Assembly: GCA_032629725.1 (NCBI GenBank)
Contig: JAFEVB010000025.1
Coordinates: 124,001 to 188,000 of the forward strand
Direction: 5' to 3'
Source of the DNA: Gremmenia infestans
Lineage: Eukaryota; Ascomycota; Leotiomycetes; Helotiales; Hamatocanthoscyphaceae
DNA length: 64,000 bases
Positions 1-12,313 of this stretch are shown here, one piece after another (the first letter of the stretch is position 1; every line of letters starts with the position of its first letter). The position numbers were made by a program, and so were the translations under genes. The notes below the pieces were generated by a model. That model was given only the letters and a program-made list of their open reading frames with translations. It was not told where the DNA came from and did no database searches.

Positions 1-1448
1 GGATTTATGAGTCGAATTGAGATGAGCCAGTGCTACTATACTCGCGCAAAAGTGTGTTTACGACTTTGATATTATTCAAAGACACTGCTGACATGGATGG
101 GAAGAAACTGTACGATCTTAACTACCTCAACGACAACGAGGTAAGTGCGCAGTCAAGCGTGCTCATGGCATATTGGCATCCCCCATTCAAGAAGGACGGC
201 TCAGCCCTCTGGAAACTTATAGGGCACGCGATAGGGCTTTGCCAAGAGTTGCTACCACGTTCCTGCCAATCAAAGTCTCCAGATGAGTCTTCGCAGAGTT
301 CTTGCTCGTCAGTCTGGTATCGAATATGGTGGGGTTGTGTAATGTTCGATGCTTGGGGTTGTGTCACGATTGGCAGACGGCTGCGAGTAAATCAGTCTCA
401 CAGCAAAATCCCAATGCCATCCTCGGCTGAAATTCTTCAGGAATTGAAGCAATTACCATTATCAATACAACATCGATACCTTTCTGATCACATCGACCGA
501 TTGTCAAATTACTACACTCACAACCTTCGTCTAGGAGAGGTTATTGAAAAGTTTCTGAATAAGGTGAACATGGCAGACGACAATATTCCGACCATTAACC
601 AGATTAATTCCTGGGAAGACGATCTAAAAAATGCCGAGGGGCTCACTCGTCAGATGGTATTAGAAGATACCCATTCTTCCGACAAATGGGTGAAATTAGC
701 AGCCTATCACTATCAGGTCTGCAGCGGGTAAGATACAAATTGCTGGACCTCCAATATATTAAGTGATGCTGATTTCTTCTGAAGAGGTGCGCTCATTTGC
801 ATTTTACGACCTCATCTGTTTGGAGCTCCACGGGGCCTCGCAAAATCAGAGAGGCAGTCCTGGCAATCCGAAACCCTTCGCAAAATCACTGCTGCATCAG
901 CTCAGGTTACCAGTACCCTGGAAGCGCTGATCAATCTTCAAATGCTGCAGTATCGCCGCCACTGGATGTGAGGAGCCCCGTCACTAGAACACCTACACTT
1001 ATTAACATGCTACTTTATTAGATTGGCACCACTTGTTGCCGTGACGCACTGTCACCTGATCCAGATGGCTTCCGAGCAACGGTTAGAACGAGAACTGGCA
1101 CGTAACAAGGTCGAAACGTGCATACTTGTACTGAAGGAACTCGAGAAGACCAACTGGATGGTCGAGGTCAATTTCAAGGTCATGAGGTCCGCTTTGGACC
1201 ATGTTTTAGCAATCGAGCAGAAGAACTCGAGGCCGAAGGACTTGGCGTTAAACTGGTCTGGGCAGAATGATGGACAGCAGCAATTTATAGAAGCAGAGAA
1301 CTTCGTATCGGATGGATGTTTTGGGGAATTGCCTGCTTCATTCTCAACAAACCTGGATGAGTTCATATCAAATGGCTTTATTGGCAATTTCCCACTGAAT
1401 GATTGCGATTTCTTATGGAATGAGCCGATTTCTCCTAATTGTACATAG
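1..1448 (+). CDS. Fungal-specific transcription factor, 5' truncated by window edge
   Basis: C-terminal part of a nuclear Zn2Cys6-type regulator; the zinc cluster itself lies left of the window. The visible part is the fungal_trans middle homology region: a VLMAYWH stretch, then WYRIWWGCVMFDAWGC and an IGRRLRV segment, which is how this family looks around residues 300-450. Exons I can close: about 82 (acceptor after ttcaaag) to 727, 785-967, 1022-1448. The introns at 728-784 and 968-1021 restore HYQVCSG-GALICILRP and RRHW-ILAPLV. The reading frame before about 82 is not resolved. The end is acidic and aromatic (DFLWNEP), as in activation domains. It is the leftmost member of the accessory island; which genes it controls is unknown. 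The family is clear, the target is not. Confidence 0.8.
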
Positions 1449-1800
1449 GATCTAAGAAATGTCTATAACTCAGCATAATTTTATTACTTGATGACCAAAT
1501 TGTGAGAAAATCTGTGGTGAAGGATTACCTTCTATAGATAATCAGAGAATAGGATATACATAAGTGACGCTGCGCTGGGCTTCTGGGGATTACTGCCGAA
1601 AGGTCTAAGTAAATGACGCTATTATATTGCGTCGAATTACACTATACATAACCGCCTGCCGTGATGCAGCTACAGCTCGGGACGGGCTCGATCATATTAA
1701 TAATGATATTCTTTGCTTAACCCCTGCAATACAAGCCTATGGAGGATCAGAGGAGCGTCATCAATCATATATGAACACATCTATTATCATTGACCGCCTC
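1449..1800. other. Intergenic, nothing recognised
   Basis: This is the 3' side of two converging genes (the truncated regulator and the SDR). I see no further gene, repeat or RNA in it. Confidence 0.6.
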
Positions 1801-2744
1801 CTACTTTTGCCAACCCTTTTTAGGTACAGACAGGTTTACAGTAGCAAGAACGCCGGCGTCCACCGGTACAATGACTCCAGTTATCCATCTTGATTCTGGG
1901 CCAGCTAACCAGCGAACTGCATAGCCCGTGTCCCAGCCAGATCCTTCCGTTCCAAGGAGGTTACCTTCTCGCCGCGATTCGCGGATTTCTGCAGTTACTG
2001 CTGGACTCGAGGATACCATAGGTGTCCAGGGTGAGCCTACATCAATCATCATTAGAATAGTTTCAAAAAAGCCATGGAACGGAACTCTTTCGCAAGCTTG
2101 CCGGAAAAGGAAGGGTATAGAGTCAGCAACTAACCTGGAGCTACGCAGTTAACGCGAATGCCCTCCCTTCCATGCTGGGCAGCCATGGCCTTTGTTAGAT
2201 TGATTGCCGCTCCCTTGGACGTCGGGTAGAAGAGATGCGGCAAGCCGCCGCCCAGCCCAGCAACACTACTTAGATTGACGATGGAACCTTTTACTTCCCC
2301 GTCATTCTTCTTCATCGCGGGAATCGCATGCTTCGCCATGAGCACCATACTCGACAGGTTGACCTCCATGCACTTGGTCCAAGCCACCATATCCACGTCC
2401 ACTGCAGTGCCAGGAATCCCGCCAATACCCACGTTGTTGATTAGGATGTCGACGCGGCCCCACGTCTTCAGCGCCAGCTCGACAATGCGCGCACAGTCTT
2501 CTGTCTTGGTGACATCTGCTATGCAGGGGATGGCGGCGCCGTGGCCTTCGGCATTGATCATCTCTGCTGTTCGGGCGGCGTCTTTCTCGGATAGGTCGAC
2601 GCATACGACGGAGCAGCCATCTTCAGCGAGAAGGATGGCCTCTGCCCGTCCATTACCAATTCCATCGCCTACGCATCCGGCACCGGTTACGATGGCTACC
2701 TTCCCACGGAGGGAGCGGCTGAGTCGTAGGCTGCTTTGATCCAT
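1801..2744 (-). CDS. Short-chain dehydrogenase/reductase (classical SDR), 281 aa
   Basis: NAD(P)-dependent oxidoreductase acting on an alcohol or ketone. Two exons, 2744-2135 and 2036-1801; removing the 98-nt intron joins NCVAPG to SPWTPMV. The start is the ATG of MDQSSLRL; an in-frame ATG 53 codons upstream would add a tail without domain character. The Rossmann glycine motif TGAGCVGDGIG is near residue 25, with an Asp at the end of beta-2 (VVCVD), which favours NAD over NADP. NNVG, the catalytic Ser (NLSSVAG) and Y-P-T-S-K are all in place. The end reads VIVPVDAG, the usual SDR C-terminal signature. It is divergent from the CoA-transferase-like gene across a 0.9-kb promoter. The substrate cannot be read from sequence. 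Confidence 0.9.
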
Positions 2745-3657
2745 TGTTGACCTCAAGATTTGGCTATAGAACAAAGTATGAGAGGGTCTGAAGAACTGCT
2801 GATGGGGAATTTGACTAGGTATAGTAGAAAAGACTCGGAGCAATATATATATGCAGGGAGTACTTTGAGAAGTTTGGTAAGGAGAAAGGTGTGAGGAATG
2901 CAATGATACCGGAGAAGGAACAGGACGTCAACATGGTTGAGAAAGTCATCTTTTATACTTATAAGAATTTATCAAAGTTTATGTTATCCATTGAGCTTCA
3001 AGAGCCGTCTCACGCATAACCTTCAAACATTCAGCCTCGCTCGGTCCGTGCGCGACTTAAGGACACTGGAGGTTCGCTTAGCGTAGAGGTACGTACCTTA
3101 AACTTATACATACCACTTTCTCGGGCCGTGGGCCGACGAAGGACCGAGAGGAACCCTAGGACGTGCAGTGACATGACAATATACTTTTCATACCTAGGGA
3201 CAAGGACAAGCACAGTCTCCCAAACACACACCTTTGTCCTCGAGACCAGCCTCCAAGACAGTGCTACGGCAGTGCAGTCGTGCCACGGAGATGGCCCCAG
3301 AAAGGCTATTGGAGCGTCGCTCTTTGGCCTAAAGGAGAATTGAAAATATCTACTCAGCATTCGCGTCATCTGCCTGTCCAGATGGTGGGGTTTCGCCAGA
3401 TTTGTCAATAGCCGGTAATAGAAGTCCTCTATTTTGCTGAAGAATTGTGACGCGCCGAACGGTCCGAGATGTTAATGTCTCAGCCCGTAAACAACTATAG
3501 TCCCAGAGCTTACAAGGTATTGTAGCTTGCATTGTATTCATTCGAAGACCTTATTTATATGTTTGTAGCTGCGGCAGCTATACACCTCTGGTTCGTTGAC
3601 TCTTTCCCCAACAGCGGTTTCTAGAATCTTTTACTACATCAGACAGAGCCTTCTAAA
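2745..3657. promoter_or_regulatory. Divergent promoter region, SDR / CoA-transferase-like
   Basis: Shared 5' region of two genes transcribed away from each other. Short ORFs on both strands here have no domain character. I see no motif clear enough to name. Confidence 0.5.
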
Positions 3658-5441
3658 ATGGCCGATTACAATGTGCAGAAGGAGTCCGCCCGGATTCTCC
3701 TCGAAAACATTACGGGTGATGATCGACTTGGTTGGACACCTGAGGTGAAAGAAGCCTGCCGAAACGTCAAGTTTATTGGCGACAGCAAGCCTTTCATTCC
3801 TACTCCCTTGAAGATAACCGAATCTGCTTCATCACTCTCCGGGCTGTTGGGCGCATTAGCTGCGGCCGTGGCCGAAGAACGTTATGGAGTAAAACAGGAT
3901 GTTACTGTCAACACGTAAGTAATATACCTATGACACGATGGCGAATATATGAGACTAACTCCTTTCAATTTGTAGCGACAAGGCAACCCTCTTTTTGATG
4001 GGCATCCTGTTACCTACCATTGATGGGGAGTCCTTTGTAAAATCCAAGGCCATCGGTGATGCCCTGGTAGAGTGCGACATGTATAAGATGACCAAGCCTA
4101 TTCATCAGCAACTCACCAACATCTATCAGTGTAAAGACAAGAAATGGTTTCATCTGCATGGATCCATGAATGCAGCACACTGTATGAGAATGGTTGGCGT
4201 GCCGGAACAGGATGTCACCCACAAGGAGGCTCAAGCCATATATGCCGAAAAGGTGGCCCAGTGGGATTCCGAAAAGATTGATAGAACTGCAAACGACGAG
4301 TTCAAACAAGCTGGCAGTATCTGCAACACCGTCGAAGAGTTCTGGGCTCATCCACACGTAAGTTTCATGCTCCGCCTCGCTCTTTAATAAGACTGACCCC
4401 TGTACAGACAAAAATCTTGGAAAAAGAGCCAATGGTCACATTGGTGTCACATAGCGCCCCCAAAAAGCAGTGGCCATCTGTAGCTGGTACAGATTATAGA
4501 CCGCTTGCTGGCATAAGAGTTGTAGACCATACACGGGCAGTTGCTGGCCCGACTGTTTCGAAGCTGCTCGCAGTCCTTGGGGCCGATGTGATCAAAGTCT
4601 CCTACAAGGGTATACCCGACACAAGTGTATGCCTGCTTGACATCAACACCGGCAAGAGAGATGTAGACATCAATCTCAAGACAGAAGAGGGCAAGGCAGT
4701 CTTGAAAAAGATTATGGAAGGTGCGGATGTATTCATCGACGGGTACAGGCCTCACTCGATCGCAAAGTTGGGTTTCGATGCCGAGTCCCTTCGAAAGTCC
4801 AATCCATCGCTCATCTACGTGCGCGAGAATTGCTATGGATGGAAAGGCCCTTTGTCGTACCGGACTGGGTGGCAGCAGATTGCAGACTGCTTTGCTGGTC
4901 TTTCCTGGCTGCAGGGAGAGTTCTTAGGGTTGAATGAGCCTGTTGTGCCTCTGCTCCGTAAGTAAACCCAGGACCTACAAACTAATGTGTATTCTAACAC
5001 TATATAATAGCCAACTCGGACTACCAAACTGGAATCATCGGAGCCGCGACTGTTGTGCAAGCATTGCTGAAGAGGGCGAACTCCGATATCACCTTCGACA
5101 TTGACATCAGTATCGTTCAGTACAACATCTGGTATTACCGCCTCGGCCAATACACGAAAGACCAAGGAAAGGCCATTTTGGCGCGTAACCCAACTTTTGA
5201 GGCTCGCCACTATGATGAGATGGGATCCATGTTTGCAAAGATGGTAGTGGCGGTTAACGAGAGCCGTCCTGGTCTGCTGCAAAACCCCGAGTTCTACACC
5301 AAGATGTCAGGTAAGAATTGGGGTGAGGACAGAGATATTTCTATTCTTGGTGCGCCATTTGCGCTTTCTAAGTCCAAGGTGGATTATTTGACACCATCGG
5401 GTCCACGTGGTTGGTCTAATGATAACTATGAATGGAATTAG
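3658..5441 (+). CDS. CoA-transferase family III (CaiB/BaiF-like), 539 aa
   Basis: The family moves CoA between carboxylic acids, or racemises acyl-CoAs. Exons 3658-3914, 3976-4357, 4408-4957 and 5011-5441 give one frame. The family core lies in exon 3: PLAGIRVVD, LLAVLGADVIKV, DVFIDGYRPHSIAKLG and NPSLIYV. An N-terminal extension of about 270 residues with a second, degenerate copy of the fold (SSLSGLLGALAAA) is typical of the long fungal branch. At the place where bacterial formyl-CoA transferase has its catalytic Asp, I read TGWQQIADC, with Gln in its place, so transferase chemistry is not assured. A role in activating an acid end-product of the neighbouring oxygenases is inference. Confidence 0.85.
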
Positions 5442-7270
5442 ATGGCATAAATGTCTAGAACTTTGATTATAGTTCTGAAGCAATCTAAAACATAAATCGA
5501 GAAAAGTTGAACATTAGGTCATATATGTAGTACCTTGAAGAATGACGAGCATGAGAGGTTGATGGCTATATATTAGTAAGTGACCCATAAATTTACATCC
5601 GGCTTGATGTCGCCAAGTATCGAGCGAGTGAGAGTATTGAGTACACGAGCAGCGATGATATCAAGTCCTTAAAGTGCTCCGAATGACCTGAAACTCGAGC
5701 ATGAGTATCTCCCCTCTCTAGTACTAGCACTAAGCGTGCTTCGACCTTTCTATTCTGATAGTACTCCTACTAGCAGTTCCGTGTACTATTCTTTTTTCAG
5801 GAGGAATTCAAGCGCGTGAACATTATACCAACTTTCCCCATCCCATCCTGATGCTTCCGCTTAGTATATCCTCATTCTGTCGAAGGTGAGGCTGTTGGTC
5901 TCGCTGCGCATAGGTGCAAGCACAATCCCCGCCCGTGCCGTGGGCTGGGAGTGAGAAAGGCATTCGGAGCATTTGTCGCATATACTGGCGTCTGAGGTGT
6001 TAATTACTGTACTGTTGTTCGAAGCCGTCCTTTGTTCCGGTTTCATGACGACCGTGTCCATTCGAGGCTGGTGCCCTCGCTCACCATGTCCACGAGTACA
6101 GGTCTCTTCTGTACCGTAGACTAGAGTGTAAGAATGGCACTGTGCGCATCTGTTGCATGACGTGGGGATCGGAGACATAGATTATAATGTAGCAAGGCTA
6201 CACGAGATGGTTTGAGAGTCTTTGGGTTGGTCACTTCAGCGAGAGAGTGAGAAGAGCACTGTAGATTGAGAATTAGAATCACCTATCTTGTGATAGAGGA
6301 CGAAGATGAAGATGAAGATGAAGTAATGATTGGTACTTGGTCTTAGTTTCCTGACAAATGCTAATTTGACTTATATCTAGATTCGACAGTCCCCGGGCTT
6401 TAAACAGCATCGCATACCTGTCGAGAACAAAGTCAAAGCAGCGTAAAACGAAAAGCTCAATAATGAATCACGCTGAACGATTCGAGTCAGCCTCTCTAAT
6501 AACAGAGTCGAAGATAGCACATCATGGGTGACGACTGCTGGAAGCATTGCACGAGGGATTTCAAAGTCATTATTCAAGAGCCCAATTGTCGTCAAAGTGA
6601 ATGGCATATCATCGGGGTTGAACAGGCCTTTGGAGAAGATCTGCCAGCTGCAATTCTTTGACTTTGGACATCCTCAAGGCAAGCAAGTCTTCTGGTATTC
6701 GAGCGCCTATATACTCAGAGAAGGTTCGGAGATGAAATTTGGATGCAAATTATATAGTCGACCGTCAACAGAAAATCGTCGGGTTTCTACTATGATATGA
6801 AAGGGATGAACGTGTAAGCTTCCTAGTTACACCCACGTGATTTGTGCTAATACAAAACCAGCGTCAGTGTCCAGAAATTGGATTGGAAGCTGCTGAAGAC
6901 TATTTTTAGTCAAATCACCTGAGAAAAGCAGACCTTCGAACGGCTTGTTATTTCCAAAGCGGACCTGCTTGAAATTGTTAACTACAACGAATATAAGCTT
7001 CGGCTTCGTTCAAGAGAAAAACTCGGATGGTACAGCACTACGGTATATTGCTGCGGTCTACTAATCGACTTGTGTCTCGGACCAAATATTTACTACACCA
7101 TCTAAATAATCTAACAGAACTCATCTGCCTACTAACTTGGAGATCCTGCCAACGTATCCTTTCAACGAATCGCCGGCATATCGTTCCCTAACAAAATGCT
7201 AACCCAGAATACTTTTAATACATGGTTTGATATTCTCGTAGTTGATAGGATATGCTTGCTTGCCGCCTGG
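5442..7270. other. Intergenic region, 1.8 kb, no convincing gene
   Basis: It contains a short GAAGAT/GAT tract near 6300-6326. A Cys-containing minus-strand ORF (5861-6178) and a plus-strand ORF (6528-6800) have no recognisable family and no splice context. I see no RNA gene. Confidence 0.5.
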
Positions 7271-8227
7271 CTAATATAGTGATTCCTTGCCTTCGCTCTC
7301 AGCCTGCAGAAAGAAATCAGCATTCGGAAATAATTCGTATTGTATACTTTATACATACCGCATGGACCTCGCCAAGTGAAGGCATTCTGCTCTGGCAGGT
7401 GAGACCGCCATCTGCCGTGTAAACTGTTCAAATATTATCAGAATTGCACGCGGAATCATGGACTTATGAAGTAGGGCTGGAGGGTAGGATGGCATACGAC
7501 TTCCCGTGACGAAAGACGCATCGTCTGAAGCCAAGAACATGGCAACAGAAGCAATCTCCCTTGGATCTGCAGGCCGACGCATCGGAGTGCTTTGGGCGAC
7601 CAGGGCGCGGACTTTAGGTGTGGCACTCAATGAAGTGGACATAGGCGTATCGATCCATCCAGGGACAACAGCATTAACTCGGACGTTCTCTAGGGCGTGA
7701 TCCGCGGCCATGACCCGGGTGAGATTCCCCAGGGCCGCTTTGGCTGCACAGTAAGCACCCAACCCAACATCGCCGATAGTAGCAGTCGTTGACAGCGTAT
7801 TCACGATTGAGCCGCCGCCCTGCTTGGCCATGTGTGGAATGGCCGCGCGACAGATATAGAATGGGCCGTCGACACCGACTTGGAAGACACGCTTCCACGT
7901 CTCAGGATTCATCTCGGGAATGGTACCCCAGGCAAACATCGAGGCGTTGTTGTGAACAATGTCAATCCTGCCGAACTGCGTAATGGCCATGGTAACCACG
8001 CTGGTGGCCTCTTCCGCATCGCCAATATCGACCCGATGAAAGTATACCGAGTCTTTAGGGAATTGAGACACGAATGCTGTCCCCTTCTCGACGGCGCAAA
8101 AATCGGCCACGAGCACTTTCGCACCTTCGGCCACGTAGCGAGTAGTCAATGCTGCACCCACGCCTGAAGCGCCGCCTGTAATGGCAACGACCTTTCCCTC
8201 AAACCGACCTGGGAATGTGAGCACCAT
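7271..8227 (-). CDS. Short-chain dehydrogenase/reductase, 275 aa
   Basis: Classical NAD-type SDR. Exons 8227-7498, 7423-7359 and 7303-7271. The first intron joins FVTGS to LYTADGGLT, restoring the C-terminal DGG signature; the last intron (7358-7304) has clean ends, and reading through it would stop after 13 other residues. The glycine motif is TGGASGVG, Asp ends beta-2 (VLVAD, NAD preference), NNAS replaces the usual NNAG, and the active site is Ser (NTLSTTA) plus Y-C-A-A-K. The start is MVLTFPGRF; upstream codons look like leader. The gene shares a 671-bp promoter with the divergent BVMO, so it may form the ketone that enzyme uses or oxidise its product; this is inference. Confidence 0.88.
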
Positions 8228-8898
8228 TTTCACTCGAGAATGACGGTTTGGGTAACTTGGAATAGGGAATTCGATTAGGCAAGTTGTTGCAGTTGGTCTT
8301 TGAAACGATAAGAGGCGCGGGTATCTATCTACTTGTAACTTGCAGAACACGTACTAACTGCTCGGTGCGTTGCAGTGCAGTGCAGGGGGAGCTGCAGTGG
8401 GGGAACATGAACGCGGGGTAGACTGCATCTTCGTACTGTATACAGTAGTACTCCACATTGTGACCGTAGCTTGGTGCTACAGCTTGTCCTATATTTTCCC
8501 GCCTGTTGATACTCCGTGCCAATAAAGATGAACATTCGCTTCATTGACGGGGGTCTGTCGCATCCCGCGGATGGGCTCTCCCGCGGATGTGAAAGGGGCG
8601 CTCGGCTGAAATTCCATCCACATCTGTAGTCCGAAGTCCCGTGGCGCCCATTAACTCCGTAGCGCAGGCTTCATGTGAGCAAAACAGTAAATTGGTCAGG
8701 CATGAGATCATTCGCTATCGTATGTCTATCTTTTCCAGATCAGTTTGTCGTACGATCCCCCCATTCCCTTTCGCAATCAAAGAAAAGTTCATTCAAGAAG
8801 CCGGCAATAAATAACGTTCGCCTTCAGCTTGATCTGATATATATATATAGATATCAGGACTCCATTCCATACACAAACAGAACAGAATAAGTTTCGTC
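8228..8898. promoter_or_regulatory. Divergent promoter with two CCCGCGGATG boxes and a TATA-like tract
   Basis: The 10-mer CCCGCGGATG occurs at 8564-8573 and again at 8580-8589, 16 nt apart. CCG/CGG triplets are the usual contact sites of Zn2Cys6 regulators. A TATA-like run lies at about 8837-8850, some 50 nt before the BVMO start. The direct repeat is seen; its use as an operator is inferred. Confidence 0.45.
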
Positions 8899-11229
8899 AT
8901 GGCACCATCATTAGACTCAGAACCGGACATCCTCCGTGAAGTCCATGCCCAAGCCAAGAATGCGCCCCTCTACGACGAACGTGGATACCGTATCGGAGAT
9001 TCACCTCTGGGGACTCGGCGCCCAATCAAAGTTCTGATTATCGGGTTTGGTGCGGCAGCCATCAATCTCTGCCATATATTGGGCTCGCAGCCAGAGAAGA
9101 GTAATATTGTGATACAATGCTACGAAAAAAATCCAGAAGTTGGAGGAACCTGGTATGAGAACAGGTAATGTTTACCTTCGAGTGAGGAGAAAAAGATTTG
9201 TAGAGTCGAAAGACTGATAGCCTATTGCTCATAGATACCCTGGTTGCGCTTGCGACATCGTACTTCTCCTACCCAGTCAAAGTGAGATCTGACTGACTCT
9301 AAATAGCCTTCCGTGAATTACCAATTCTCCTGGCACCCCAAGCCTGATTGGACAAGCTAGTACGTACTTGGCAGACAACTCCCTTGGTCAAATTATAACA
9401 TTTAATAGTTACTCGACTTCACAAGAAATCCTCGGGTATTTCAAACAAATGGTTGAAGCGCACAATCTTTCCGGGTTTGCAAAGCTTGATCATAGAGTAG
9501 TTGGTGCATGGTGGAATGATGACATTGGGGAATGGAAGATAAAGGTTCAACCGGGTGACAAGCCCGAAGATGCATTTTTTGATACTGGCCATGTCCTCAT
9601 CAATGCCACTGGGGTTTTGAAGTAAGCATTCGAACATAAAGCACAGGGATTGATACTAATAAGAGAAAAGCAACTGGAAATGGCCCGCGGTGCAAGGCAT
9701 CGAGAAGTTTCAGAACAAAGTACACAGCGCACACTGGGACGACTCGGTGGAGCTGAAAGACAAAGTCGTCGGTATCATCGGTAACGGGAGTAGCGCCGTT
9801 CAGATCATTCCTGCCATTTTTCCAAGTAAGTTCTAAGATCTTTTCGACTCTCATTATCCCATCGTCTAAAGGTCCGAAAAACAGAGATCAAGAAACTGCA
9901 TTCTTTCATGCGTTCCTCGACATGGATTACTGCAGGCTTCGCACAAAAATACGCAGGGGAAAACGGAGCCAACTTCGACTGTAAGTCCCCACAGAGGCTG
10001 CCTCCCCAGTAAACTAAATTTAGTCGATATAGATACGGAAGAGCAGAAGAAAGAGTTCAAGGAAAACCCGGAAGCGTACAAGAAGTATAGGAAGCTCGTG
10101 GAGGCGGAGCTGAACCAAAGATTCAAATTCGTAAGTTCTAGTGTTCTTGGATAACTTAACATTCTTTGAGCAATAAAACTGATTAGGCTTGCAGATTATA
10201 AACGGTTCATCCCAACAATTGGAAGCACTCGAGGTATATACTCATAATCATTTCAAAATACAAAGCTAAGTATACCCATAGTTCGCTCGAATGGAAATGA
10301 CGAGAAAGCTCAACGGCCGGAAGGACTTGATGGACAAGATGATACCAACAAACTATGCCGTTGGCTGCCGGGTATGTATAAACTCGAAAGAGCCGTCGTC
10401 CAGCTACTGATAATATATCCCAGAGGCCAACACCAGGAAATGGATACCTGGAATGCATGACGGACAGCGAAAAATGCTCTGTTACTTTCTCCCCCATCGC
10501 CGAGGTGACAGAGAACAGTATCATAACAGCTGATGGAAAAGAGACTTTAATCGATGTGCTCGTCTGCGCTACAGGTTTCGATGTATCGTTCAAACCTCGA
10601 TATCCTATCGTGGGAATGAACGGTCTAGACTTGGCCGAGGCGTGGAAGGAGAGTCCTGAGACGTACCTCAGCGCGACGGCGCCTAACTTTCCCAACTACT
10701 TCAGTAAGTCCGGAGTAATGTCACGTCGTGCGAGCTCTGCTAACAATATCTAAGTGGTCAACGGACCATTTGGTCCTTACGGACATGGCTCAATCCTCCC
10801 AGTCATCGAGGTCATCTCTCGCTACATCGAGAAAACAATCACCAAGATGCAGACAGAAGATATCAAATCTTTCATGCCGAAGCAAGCAGCCGTCGATGAT
10901 TTCAAGCAGCACCGCGAGCTCTTCCTGAAGCGCACTGCGTGGAACTCCCCGTGTCGGTCTTGGTTCAAGGGAGGGACTTCAGACGGCCCAATCATGATGT
11001 GGCCTGGCAGCCGTCTCCATTTCTTCCGAGCTATCGAAAAGCCTCGCTGGGAGGTATGTATCTCCAACTCTAACTTGCAAAGAAGTTCGCACTCACTAAA
11101 ATTTCCTCTTAGGACTATGATTGGAAGTACCTCTCGATGAACAGGTTCAGTTACTGGGGAGATGGATTTACTACAGATGAAGCCCCTGATGCTGATACTG
11201 ATAGTACGTGGTATATAGATGGTGTCTAG
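8899..11229 (+). CDS. Baeyer-Villiger-type flavin monooxygenase, 576 aa, 12 exons
   Basis: FAD- and NADPH-dependent enzyme that inserts oxygen next to a ketone to give an ester or lactone. Exons: 8899-9164, 9235-9259, 9307-9359, 9409-9621, 9671-9825, 9885-9980, 10033-10130, 10195-10233, 10282-10371, 10424-10703, 10755-11053, 11113-11229; all junctions keep frame. Seen: first Rossmann IIGFGAAA (last Gly of GxGxxG is Ala), EVGGTWYENRYPGCACDIPS, second Rossmann GIIGNGSSAVQ, and late ATGFD. The BVMO fingerprint region reads FQNKVHSAHWDD: the usual Gly is Asn and one residue is missing before HSAHW. Exon 2 is only 25 nt. The nearest relatives are long type I BVMOs. Substrate unknown. Confidence 0.9.
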
Positions 11230-11399
11230 ACAACGGTCTTTAGTCTTTCTTAACCAAACTACTTTATACATGGTCTGTTACTTTGGATAAGAAGTTTATG
11301 CTATTACTAGGTAGTATCATTTCATAAAATTTATACTCTTGACTGAAAATTTGATCTTCGAGCTTTAGAAGTTTGATCTGGTCCTTTTGATAGTAAACT

Positions 11400-11870
11400 T
11401 ATTTTAAATCTTGTAACAACCCTCAAGCTGCGATTTCAAAGCCAGACGTCAAGTCACGGAGTCCCAAACTTACTAGCCTCCCCTCTACAGACGCCGAACC
11501 TCGGGTCTCTCAAATCCCTTATAACCCGAACAAGGCCCTTTCCTAGATAGGCAATGTTAAGAATTGTAATGCACGCCATCAAGAAAGCTCGCCGACCTCT
11601 ACTTCTCGCTCGGTCAGCACATAAAAACACTCTTCTAGTTAGAGACCTATACACTTTACAAGGCGAATTAGGCGCTTAGCAAACGTCGTAGGGCAAGGAG
11701 ACGTATGTCCATCGAGGAGCAATTACGATGAAGGAATCACCTGATAATATAGCTTAAAAGGATGCAGAGGATTAGGTGCAACGCGCTAAGCGCTCTAGGA
11801 AGTACATCTAAGATAAGGGGAAATCGAATGTAAGGCGTTATAATCTATATAAATGACTAATCATCATCCG
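11400..11870 (+). pseudogene. Decayed pogo/Fot1-type transposase, C-terminal part
   Basis: One plus-strand frame across in-frame TAG stops reads like the tail of fungal pogo (DDE superfamily) transposases: a helical stretch with HKNTLLVRDLYTLQGELGA, then KETYVHRGAITMKES and KDAEDEVQRAKRSRK. The family has the same order: coiled segment, basic run, GG-x-LT-x-E motif, charged tail. Several stops are TAG where CAG would fit, as expected from C-to-T mutation by RIP. No inverted repeats or N-terminal part are visible. The assignment rests on remembered family pattern, so it is moderate only. Confidence 0.5.
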
Positions 11871-12313
11871 CGAACTTGTCAGAATACTATAATACTATAT
11901 ATTTTATAATACTTTAAACAGGTGATTTCCGGCGGCTTAATTAAAGTTGAGAGTGATGTGATAGAGTAAAGTGAATGAGGTACTATATAATCATAGTATA
12001 AGATAAGGATAAAAAATAATAGTATAGATAATAATTAATATCTTGATCGGCGCTTTGGTACTTAGTGCTTCTAAGGTAAGAAAAGTCTAAGCTATAGCTA
12101 TGATTATATATAAATTCTTAGAATGTGCTTATATTACTCCTATAGGGGTACTTATACGATCTACTTATCTTATAAGTCGTCTAGCTCTGAAACTTTGCTA
12201 TTATATACTTCAGTTTCAATAAAGTTTTAACCTCATTTATAGTAAAATGCTAATATGATTTATACTACTAGACATATGCATGGTTGTTCGATGAGTCTTT
12301 GATTTCAGGCCTA
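11871..12313. other. AT-rich, TA-rich spacer, probably RIP-mutated
   Basis: Very AT-rich with many TpA steps and no open frames, next to the transposase relic. It looks like mutated repeat DNA. I see no terminal repeats that would define an element. Confidence 0.5.

Noticed and set aside
2302..2739. Long ORFs on both strands overlapping the first SDR
   Set aside because: Shadows of the SDR reading frame; no domain character of their own.
5861..6178. Minus-strand ORF of 105 codons with CNRCAQC and CDKCSEC
   Set aside because: Looks like two metal-binding knuckles, but spacing fits no family, composition is chance-like and no splice or promoter context supports it.
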